From NCBI GenBank assembly GCA_910586805.1, contig CAJUJC010000068.1:1-12085 (forward strand): a stretch of 12,085 bases of DNA, given 5' to 3'. Origin of the DNA: an uncultured Erysipelotrichales bacterium (lineage in GTDB: Bacteria; Bacillota_I; Bacilli_A; Erysipelotrichales; Coprobacillaceae). Positions 6,703 through 12,085 of the stretch are shown piece after piece; the stretch's first letter is position 1, and each line of letters opens with the position of its first letter. The notes under the pieces were generated by a model. That model made no database searches. It had not been told where the DNA came from and worked only from the letters and a program-made list of their open reading frames with translations. The position numbers were made by a program, and so were the translations under genes.

Positions 6703-6729
6703 AAAAAATAAGAGATGCAAGCATCCCTT
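6703..6729 (-). terminator. Rho-independent terminator after mtnN, abutting the U32 ribosome binding site
   Basis: On the minus strand AAGGGATGC pairs with GCATCTCTT (6710-6729, two-base loop, one G-U pair), followed by ATTTTTT (complement of 6703-6709). It starts at the mtnN stop codon and ends one base before the GGGAGG of the U32 gene. Confidence 0.8.
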
Positions 6730-7418
6730 TATAATAATTCAATAACATCATGACACAACTTTGCTGAAACTTGACTTGAGTTTTTTAAATATATATCAAA
6801 TTGAATTGCTGACTCTTCATGACCATAAACATCACTTAAAGAACGTATAATAATAAATTTAATATTAAATGCATAACAAACTTGTGCAATCGAAGCTGCT
6901 TCCATTTCAACACATATTGCTTCATGAAAGTTTTTATGAATAAAATTAACTTGATCTTCTCTAGCAACAAATTGATCACCAGAAGTAATCAATCCAATAT
7001 GAGATACTCTATTTTCATTTTTCAAAGCTTTTTGAACAATTGCTAGTAAATGTTCGTCAGCTTGAAAAGAAGTGGGCATACCTGGAACCTGTCCTAATTC
7101 TTTTCCAAAAGCAGTTACATCAACATCATAATGAACAACATTTGTAGATACAACAATATCCCCAACATTTTGTTTGGGATTTAATCCTCCAGCAGACCCT
7201 ATATTTAAAACATAATCAATAGGAAATAAAGTTAAAAGTAAAGTTGTTGCTACTGCTGCATTAACTTTTCCAATTCCTCCATGCATTAAAATAACATCTT
7301 TGTTTTCTATGGTTCCTTTAAAAAAAGTATATGTTCCTTTTTTTATTTCTTCTTCAATCATCATATAAGATTGTATAGCTTTAATTTCTTCATTTTCAGC
7401 ACCAATAATTCCTATCAT
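6729..7418 (-). CDS. mtnN: 5'-methylthioadenosine/S-adenosylhomocysteine nucleosidase
   Basis: This 229-residue cytosolic enzyme splits adenine from S-adenosylhomocysteine and 5'-methylthioadenosine, feeding the methyl cycle and methionine salvage. It begins MIGIIGAENEEI. Catalytic residues known from the E. coli enzyme are present: Glu11, Glu173 (in CVEMEAAS) and Asp196 (in RSLSDVYG), each one position earlier than in E. coli. The VLNIGSAGGL and GDQFV segments are also in place. A longer frame starts at 7436. The ATG at 7418 matches the family start, has AAAGGAG five bases upstream and shares ATGA with the methyltransferase stop, so 7418 is used. It is the last gene of the yqe-type operon before a terminator. 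Placement directly after a SAM methyltransferase fits removal of its inhibitory product. Confidence 0.95.
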   Translation of the reverse strand: MIGIIGAENEEIKAIQSYMMIEEEIKKGTYTFFKGTIENKDVILMHGGIGKVNAAVATTLLLTLFPIDYVLNIGSAGGLNPKQNVGDIVVSTNVVHYDVDVTAFGKELGQVPGMPTSFQADEHLLAIVQKALKNENRVSHIGLITSGDQFVAREDQVNFIHKNFHEAICVEMEAASIAQVCYAFNIKFIIIRSLSDVYGHEESAIQFDIYLKNSSQVSAKLCHDVIELL

Positions 7419-8131
7419 ACCTTCTCCTTTTGACATACAAATATAATTCTTTCACATTTCTCTTGATATTCATGAAAATCACTAAATATTTCAATAGAAT
7501 GAAAACCAATTTCTTCTAACCATGATATATACTTTTTAATATCATATGTTTTTTGATAGTGGACTTCATCAACAATCTCATTTTCTATCTTATCATGGAT
7601 ATAAACATGATGCTTAATGTACCCTTCATCTATTAATGATACATCCCATTGAAATGCAAATTCCTCATCTTCATCTTTTTCATGATAATCACTTAAAATA
7701 ACATTCATCTTATATAAACTATCAATATCAAATATAAATGTTCCACTATTTTTTAATGATCGATAAACATTAGCAAATGTTTGCATTACAGCCTTTTCAT
7801 CCAACAAATAATTAATAGAATCGCATAAACATAAAATCAAATCAACAGGATATGAAGTCACAAAATCACTCATATCTACTTTTTGTAGTTTTAAATCAAC
7901 ATTATGATACATTGCTTTTTGTCTAGCAACTTCTAACATATCTGTAGATAAATCAGTGGCAAAAACTGTTTTATTATCTTTTGATAATCGAATAGCTATT
8001 TCACCAGTTCCACACCCAAGTTCTAAAACTTCTGTAAATTGGCAATGTTTATTAATAAAATCAAAATAATCATCATAAAATTGAGGCTCCATTAGACTAT
8101 CATAATAATAGGCAAAAGCTTCATAACTCAT
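7415..8131 (-). CDS. yqeM: Class I SAM-dependent methyltransferase (YqeM-like)
   Basis: This 238-residue cytosolic methyltransferase has motif I VLELGCGTGE at residues 35-44, an acidic residue for the SAM ribose at Asp60 (FATDLS) and VDMSDF at 85-90. The C-terminal half shows the usual alternation of beta strands and helices. Its position directly after rsfS, and the opening AFAYYYDSLM, match B. subtilis YqeM, whose substrate is not known. The start ATG overlaps the rsfS stop by four bases (ATGA, 8128-8131), and its own stop overlaps mtnN the same way, so translation is probably coupled through three genes. An assignment to YrrT, the methyltransferase beside mtnN in B. subtilis, was considered, but the N-terminus and the rsfS linkage favour YqeM. 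Confidence 0.87.
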   Translation of the reverse strand: MSYEAFAYYYDSLMEPQFYDDYFDFINKHCQFTEVLELGCGTGEIAIRLSKDNKTVFATDLSTDMLEVARQKAMYHNVDLKLQKVDMSDFVTSYPVDLILCLCDSINYLLDEKAVMQTFANVYRSLKNSGTFIFDIDSLYKMNVILSDYHEKDEDEEFAFQWDVSLIDEGYIKHHVYIHDKIENEIVDEVHYQKTYDIKKYISWLEEIGFHSIEIFSDFHEYQEKCERIIFVCQKEKV

Positions 8132-8475
8132 TTTGCTAACATTCCTTCAACGTTGATACGAGGCATATCTCCCCAAAGTTTTTCTAAATTATAACTTTCA
8201 CGTTCATCAGATGCAAAAATATGACATACAATATCACCTAAATCTATTAAAATCCATTTTGAATTTCTTAATCCTTCAACACTTTTTACATCATAACCAT
8301 TTTTTTCACATTCTTCTTTAACTGCATCTTTAATTGCATGCATTAATCTTTCGTTACTTGCTGTACATAATACAAATGTATCAAAAATAGGACTTGCATC
8401 TCTCATATCGATTGCAACAATATGATCTCCTAACTTATCATCCATTGCTTTCACTACACATTCTAATTTAGTCAT
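8128..8475 (-). CDS. rsfS: Ribosomal silencing factor RsfS
   Basis: This 115-residue protein of the Iojap/RsfS/DUF143 family binds ribosomal protein L14 on the large subunit and blocks subunit joining when nutrients fall. Typical segments are MRDASPIFDTFVLCTASNER (residues 24-43), SVEGLRNSKWILIDLGDIVCH and the closing ESYNLEKLWGD. The length is standard. The start codon overlaps the nadD-yqeK stop by one base (TAATG) and AAAGGAG lies upstream. The stop overlaps the methyltransferase start. This is the expected place in the cluster (yqeL in B. subtilis). Confidence 0.95.
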   Translation of the reverse strand: MTKLECVVKAMDDKLGDHIVAIDMRDASPIFDTFVLCTASNERLMHAIKDAVKEECEKNGYDVKSVEGLRNSKWILIDLGDIVCHIFASDERESYNLEKLWGDMPRINVEGMLAK

Positions 8476-9575
8476 TATTTTTCTCCTTTAACTACATATT
8501 TATTGTAAATTTCATAAAAACATTCATCTATATTTCTATTGTTATTTTTCGAAAATTCATAAAATTCAATCAAAGAATTTCTAAATCCTACATGAATATC
8601 CTTTTTACAAATATCAATTTGTTTTGAAGAGTCATACCCTCTTAACGGATCTAACTTATCTGCAACATAAACAACTTTTCCAATATCAGACATAGATGTA
8701 CTACCAGTTGTATGATCCTCAATTGCTTTTAAAATCATTTCATCTTTAACTAAAAATGTATATTCGCTTACATATCTTGATAACCATTGATGCCATATTG
8801 CAACAGGTTTATCAAGATATTCAGGATAACGTTTTTTCATTAATTCTAGTGCTTCTTCATAAGGCATTTCTTTTGCAATATCATGTAACATTCCTGCAAT
8901 ATAAGCTTGTTGTTCATTGAAACCATTAGCCTTTGCTATCATTTTCGCAAGGTTCGCAACACTGCATGTATGTTTCCATCGTTTTTCTTTCATATATAAA
9001 GATATCATGGTGTCTAAATATAATCCTTTATTTGATATATATTCTAAAACACATTTATCAAGCATTTCAATATGTCCATTTCTTACTTCGCTACTTGAGG
9101 CATAAATAGGTTTATTGTTTAGAACAATAAAATGATATTTTTCTATATTCACACCCTTATCTTCATATCCTCCCCTTTGAAAAGCAACAAGTTGTACAAG
9201 TTCACTGATTTCTTCAGCATTTTTCCATTGATGAAATAAAGTTGCCTGATCCATTCCCATAATATAATAGTACTTTACATCAGGATGTTTTGCTTTCAAT
9301 ATTTTTATTGTATCAATTGTATAATTTTTATCATCACTATGACTTTCTAATTCAATTGTATTGATAGTTATATTCTTTATTTCTTGAATAGCTAATTCCA
9401 TCATTTTCAAGCGATTTCTTTCACTTGTATTCACATTATCTTTCCAAGGATTATTCTTAGTAGGAATGAGCTGAATTTCATCTAATTCAAGTTCTTTTAA
9501 AGCTATGTTAGCAATCTCAATGTGTCCTTTGTGTATAGGATCAAAACTACCACCTAATATTCCTATTTTTTTCAT
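8475..9575 (-). CDS. nadD: NadD-YqeK fusion: nicotinate-nucleotide adenylyltransferase plus HD-domain hydrolase
   Basis: One 366-residue frame joins two enzymes that are separate in B. subtilis. Residues 1 to about 188 are NadD, which makes nicotinate adenine dinucleotide from NaMN and ATP: GGSFDPIHKGH at 8-18, the GMDQATLFHQW segment at 107-117 and ASSSEVR at 159-165. Residues about 189-366 are YqeK, an HD-domain protein: His202, His231-Asp232 in LHDIAK, His262 after Trp261, His288 in EDHTTG and Asp306 in YVADK. YqeK proteins have been described as symmetrical Ap4A hydrolases. There is almost no linker and both parts keep their usual length and key residues, so both are probably active. The start overlaps the yhbY stop by four bases (ATGA). 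Similar fusions occur in some Mollicutes. Confidence 0.93.
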   Translation of the reverse strand: MKKIGILGGSFDPIHKGHIEIANIALKELELDEIQLIPTKNNPWKDNVNTSERNRLKMMELAIQEIKNITINTIELESHSDDKNYTIDTIKILKAKHPDVKYYYIMGMDQATLFHQWKNAEEISELVQLVAFQRGGYEDKGVNIEKYHFIVLNNKPIYASSSEVRNGHIEMLDKCVLEYISNKGLYLDTMISLYMKEKRWKHTCSVANLAKMIAKANGFNEQQAYIAGMLHDIAKEMPYEEALELMKKRYPEYLDKPVAIWHQWLSRYVSEYTFLVKDEMILKAIEDHTTGSTSMSDIGKVVYVADKLDPLRGYDSSKQIDICKKDIHVGFRNSLIEFYEFSKNNNRNIDECFYEIYNKYVVKGEK

Positions 9576-9859
9576 GAAAGTCTATAAATGTCCTTATCAC
9601 TTGCTTTGTATAAAACAATAGTATGTCCTATAATTTGAACAACATCAGACTTGCTTTGAACACTTAATTCTAATGCCACTGTATGAACATCATCAGGACA
9701 TGTATCTAAAAGTTTAACCTTAATGAGCTCATGTGCTTCTAAAGCATCTATAATACCCTGAACTTGATTGTATGATACCCCTTCTTTTCCTATTTGAAAA
9801 ATAGCATTTAAATGGTGTGCTTCACTTCTTAAATATCTCTTTTGTTTACCTGTTAACAT
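9572..9859 (-). CDS. yhbY: Ribosome assembly RNA-binding protein YhbY (YqeI)
   Basis: This 95-residue CRM-domain protein begins MLTGKQKRYLRSEAH and contains IFQIGKEGVSYNQV, with a GxxG-like turn, and the EAHELIKVKLLD strand-helix segment. CRM proteins bind RNA, and YhbY associates with pre-50S particles. An ATG at 9865 lies only two bases from AAGGAG (9868-9873). The ATG at 9859 lies eight bases away and matches the family start, so it is used. The ribosome binding site overlaps the yqeH stop codon, and the gene's own stop overlaps nadD. In B. subtilis aroE stands between yqeH and yqeI; here it is absent. Confidence 0.95.
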   Translation of the reverse strand: MLTGKQKRYLRSEAHHLNAIFQIGKEGVSYNQVQGIIDALEAHELIKVKLLDTCPDDVHTVALELSVQSKSDVVQIIGHTIVLYKASDKDIYRLS

Positions 9860-9871
9860 AATCATTTCTCC

Positions 9872-10972
9872 TTAAATTAATGCTTCTCTAATATAAATTG
9901 AGACATGAGGTGGTGCTTTGACTTCAATATCTCCACCTTTTGAACTCATTGTGATAAATCCTAATCCTGAAATAACAATATCCCATTTTCCCTCATCCAT
10001 ATGATAGAAATAAGTTTTCATTTGCTTAATATCATCAATACCTTTAATTTCATATTGTAAAGCTATATGACGATTATATAAATCATCAGCTTTTTCTGTT
10101 TTGGTACGATGTATTTTAACATTCTTAGAAAAATATGTAATAAAGTTAGCTTGTGTTCCCTTGACAAAATCCACTCTTGCAAGACCACTTATATATAATG
10201 TTTGATCTGAATTTAATTGAAAAACATGAGGACGCAATTCACCTTGTGGAATAATTGTTTTGATATCTTTAGTATGAATCATATGTGTCATTTGATGAGA
10301 ATTAATAATACCTGGAGTATCATATAATGTCGATGTTTCATCTAAAGGTATTTCAATAAAATTCAATGTTGTTCCAGGAAACTCTGAAACTGTAATCAAA
10401 TTTTTTTCTTCAACTTGAGCATAATGCTTTAACAGCGCATTAATAAATGTTGATTTTCCAACATTTGTTACACCTACAACATAAACGTCTCTGCCTTTAC
10501 GATATTCATGAATAGCATCATAAATTTTATCCAAATTCAAATTCTTTTTACCACTTGTAATCATGACATCTACTGGTTTTAGTCCTTCATCTTTTAATTG
10601 ACGTCTCACCCAATGTTCTAACTTTCTTTCTTTCACAGATTTAGGCAAAAGATCTCGTTTATTCGCTAATACCAAAACATCATTATATGAAATATGTCTC
10701 ATTAATCCTTGAATCATACTTCCATTAAAATCAAATAAATCAATAATATATACAACTAAGCAATCCTTTTCACCTATTGTTTGCAATATATTTAAAAAAT
10801 CATCTTTTGTCATAGATGTTTCTTGTAACTTATGATAATTTTTTAATTGAAAACATCTTTTACATAAAATCATATCACTATTCATTGCTGTTTTTGGTAC
10901 ATATCCTATTAACTTCTCATTTTCATTTTGTATAATAGCTCCACAGCCATAACATTTTATTTCTTTATTCAT
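9872..10972 (-). CDS. yqeH: Circularly permuted ribosome biogenesis GTPase YqeH
   Basis: This 366-residue GTPase is needed in B. subtilis for 30S subunit assembly. An N-terminal zinc finger has Cys7, Cys10, Cys37 and Cys40. The GTPase motifs are in permuted order: G4 NKRD at 104-107, G5 TSGKK at 139-143, G1 GVTNVGKST at 167-175, G2 FPGTT at 198-202 and G3 DTPG at 218-221. A C-terminal domain of about 140 residues follows, as in YqeH. The gene heads the operon and is divergent from sigK. Its ribosome binding site is modest (AAAGGTAGGT at 10977-10986). A weak promoter is possible (TTTTCT, 17 bases, TAAAAT at 10996-11001). The yqeG phosphatase gene that precedes yqeH in B. subtilis is not here. 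Confidence 0.95.
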   Translation of the reverse strand: MNKEIKCYGCGAIIQNENEKLIGYVPKTAMNSDMILCKRCFQLKNYHKLQETSMTKDDFLNILQTIGEKDCLVVYIIDLFDFNGSMIQGLMRHISYNDVLVLANKRDLLPKSVKERKLEHWVRRQLKDEGLKPVDVMITSGKKNLNLDKIYDAIHEYRKGRDVYVVGVTNVGKSTFINALLKHYAQVEEKNLITVSEFPGTTLNFIEIPLDETSTLYDTPGIINSHQMTHMIHTKDIKTIIPQGELRPHVFQLNSDQTLYISGLARVDFVKGTQANFITYFSKNVKIHRTKTEKADDLYNRHIALQYEIKGIDDIKQMKTYFYHMDEGKWDIVISGLGFITMSSKGGDIEVKAPPHVSIYIREALI

Positions 10973-11073
10973 ATTTACCTACCTTTACTCAACCTATTTT
11001 ACATTATTTCTCAAAATAAGAAAAGACTAAACATAACTATTCATCATTTTCATATACTGAAATGAGGTGACAT

Positions 11074-11757
11074 ATGTTTACAACATTACTAACAATTTTA
11101 CAACAATTTCTTTTTGTCTCATTTATTAAAACACAAGCTTTTAAAAAACAACTTTCTTTAGAAGAAGAAAATCAATTAATAGAAAAATATCACAATGGTG
11201 ATAAAGATGCAAGAAATAAATTAATAGAACATAATTTAAGACTTGTTGCTCATATTTCTAAAAAATATGAAAATAACAAAGATTTACAAGAAGATTTAAT
11301 CAGTATTGGAACTATTGGTTTAATTAAAGCAGTCGATAGCTATAAACCACAAAAATCCACAAAACTTGGGACTTATGCAGCAAGATGTATTGAAAATGAA
11401 ATTCTCATGCATCTTCGTACCAACAAAAAAACTGCATTAGATGTTTCATTAAATGAAGTTTTAGGTGTGGATAAAGATGGTGGAGAGATGACTCTTTTAG
11501 ATATTCTACCTAATGATGAAAAAGAAATTATTGATCAAGTAAAAACAAGTGATCAAATCAAAAAACTTTATGAATATTTTAAAATTCTTAATCCTAGAGA
11601 ACAAGAAATTCTTATTTATCGTTATGGTTTAAACAATCAAAAAGAAAAAACACAAAAAGAAATTGCAAATGAATTGAATATTTCAAGATCTTATGTATCA
11701 CGTTTAGAAAAACGTGCTTTAATCAAACTTTTAAAAGCTTATATCAATGATAAATGA
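11074..11757 (+). CDS. sigK: RNA polymerase sporulation sigma factor sigma-K precursor (pro-sigma-K)
   Basis: This 227-residue sigma-70 family protein directs late mother-cell transcription in sporulation. Region 2 covers IEHNLRLVAH (51-60), DLISIGTIGLIKAV (74-87) and TYAARCIENEILMHLR (100-115). Region 4 has the helix-turn-helix TQKEIANELNISRSYVSRLE at 193-212. The N-terminus is a hydrophobic leader, and FVSFIKTQAF at 14-23 aligns with LVSYVKNNAF of B. subtilis pro-sigma-K, which SpoIVFB cuts after Ser. By analogy the cut here falls between Ser16 and Phe17. The gene is complete, with no skin-type element splitting it. The start is set by GAGGTGA at 11064-11070. No convincing promoter was found. 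It lies divergent from yqeH, with about 100 bases between. Confidence 0.92.
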   Translation: MFTTLLTILQQFLFVSFIKTQAFKKQLSLEEENQLIEKYHNGDKDARNKLIEHNLRLVAHISKKYENNKDLQEDLISIGTIGLIKAVDSYKPQKSTKLGTYAARCIENEILMHLRTNKKTALDVSLNEVLGVDKDGGEMTLLDILPNDEKEIIDQVKTSDQIKKLYEYFKILNPREQEILIYRYGLNNQKEKTQKEIANELNISRSYVSRLEKRALIKLLKAYINDK

Positions 11758-11760
11758 CAA

Positions 11761-11788
11761 GAAGCTGAACGCTTTACGTTACAGCCTC
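11761..11788. terminator. Hairpin between convergent genes, without a good U-tract
   Basis: GAAGCTG-A-ACG pairs with CGT-TA-CAGCCTC around a short loop. The stem is fuller when read on the minus strand, where the A-C mismatch becomes a G-U pair. It begins four bases past the sigK stop and ends at the stop codon of the next gene. Neither strand has a run of T after the stem (TTCTTGTCATTT on minus), so it is at best a weak terminator or an mRNA-protecting hairpin. Confidence 0.45.
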
Positions 11789-12085
11789 TAAAAATCATCA
11801 TTAAATAAATCTTCAAAAGAAATAGGTTCAAAATGTTTATCTTCATTTTGTTCTTTTTTCTTATCTACAACTTTTTTAATTGTCGTTTCCTTTTCAATTT
11901 GTAATGATATATCTTCTTCAATCCTCTGTTCATCTATAACATTATTCTCTAAATCAAAAACATTATCTTCTAAATCAAAATTATTTTTTTCTTCTGTTAT
12001 TTCAAGAAAATCAGTTTTTATGTCATCTGATTGAATTTCATTGACATCATACATATCAGTTGTTAGTGTTGAATAAGAATATACA
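11788..12085 (-). CDS. 3' end of a gene for a highly acidic protein of unknown function
   Basis: I do not recognise this gene. The frame is open from the right edge to a TAG at 11788-11790, giving 98 visible residues. An ATG at 12054 would give 88 residues, but no Shine-Dalgarno sequence precedes it and the frame continues upstream without a stop, so this is more likely the C-terminal tail of a longer protein. About one third of the residues are Asp or Glu. There is a tandem heptapeptide FDLEDNV/FDLENNV, a lysine cluster (VVDKKKEQ) and a C-terminal FEPISFEDLFNDDF. Low complexity suggests a disordered tail; the conserved-looking end may be a docking peptide. It is convergent with sigK, separated by a hairpin. 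Confidence 0.6.
   Translation of the reverse strand, partial: VYSYSTLTTDMYDVNEIQSDDIKTDFLEITEEKNNFDLEDNVFDLENNVIDEQRIEEDISLQIEKETTIKKVVDKKKEQNEDKHFEPISFEDLFNDDF
11939..11980 (-). repeat. Two tandem 21-base units encoding a repeated heptapeptide
   Basis: The 21-base units at 11939-11959 and 11960-11980 differ at two positions. In the minus-strand frame they give FDLEDNV and FDLENNV. The length keeps the frame, as expected for an in-frame duplication in a disordered acidic region. Confidence 0.7.

Noticed and set aside
8917..9105. Short plus-strand frame inside the nadD-yqeK gene
   Set aside because: Antisense to the conserved fusion junction and HD domain, with no start signal.
11051..11058. 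CATATACT as a sigma-E type -10 box for sigK
   Set aside because: It is close to the sigma-E consensus, but transcription would start inside or next to the ribosome binding site at 11064-11070 and the -35 match is poor.
1..12085. tRNA or rRNA genes, CRISPR arrays, insertion sequences, riboswitches
   Set aside because: No cloverleaf-like segments, regularly spaced repeats, transposase frames with terminal repeats, or long structured leaders were seen.

Overview
This window looks like an ordinary chromosomal segment of a very AT-rich, low-GC Gram-positive bacterium that forms spores. The base composition, AAGGAGG-type ribosome binding sites, short intergenic gaps and rho-independent terminators all fit Firmicutes. 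The gene order rsfS, nadD, yqeK, yhbY, yqeH is the conserved 'yqe' cluster known from Bacillus subtilis. A full-length sigma-K precursor gene points to endospore formation. The fusion of nadD with yqeK and the absence of aroE from the cluster suggest the Erysipelotrichia/Coprobacillus side of the Firmicutes rather than Bacillus; this placement is an inference. No mobile element, CRISPR array, tRNA or rRNA was seen.

Layout. Positions 1-1049 (minus strand) hold most of a DUF815 AAA+ ATPase gene that runs off the left edge. Positions 1089-2737 (minus) hold a two-gene operon: an ACT-domain protein followed by a DUF711/UPF0210 protein. Positions 2846-3160 (minus) hold a stand-alone PTS IIB protein of the lactose/cellobiose family. 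It is divergent from a YfcE-like metallophosphoesterase (3329-3865, plus). A palindrome at 3226-3238 overlaps the -35 box of the IIB promoter. A small XRE-type regulator (3959-4288, minus) follows, then a 757-residue U32 protein of the RlhA type (4415-6688, minus).

From 10972 leftward to 6729 lies a tightly packed minus-strand operon: yqeH, yhbY, nadD-yqeK fusion, rsfS, a YqeM-type methyltransferase and mtnN. Its junctions are a 12-base gap or overlaps of 1 to 4 bases. These genes cover ribosome assembly and silencing (YqeH, YhbY, RsfS), NAD synthesis (NadD), probable Ap4A breakdown (YqeK), a methylation step and recycling of its S-adenosylhomocysteine by-product (MtnN). The U32 gene comes next, but a terminator sits directly in front of its ribosome binding site.

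Divergent from yqeH is sigK (11074-11757, plus), with its N-terminal pro-sequence and no interruption. Convergent with it is the 3' end of a gene for a very acidic protein (11788 to the right edge), which I do not recognise.

I did not find a clearly new biological system. The points most worth a second look are the NadD-YqeK fusion, the palindromic operator at the orphan IIB gene, two terminators jammed against the downstream Shine-Dalgarno sequence, and the linked methyltransferase/MtnN pair.
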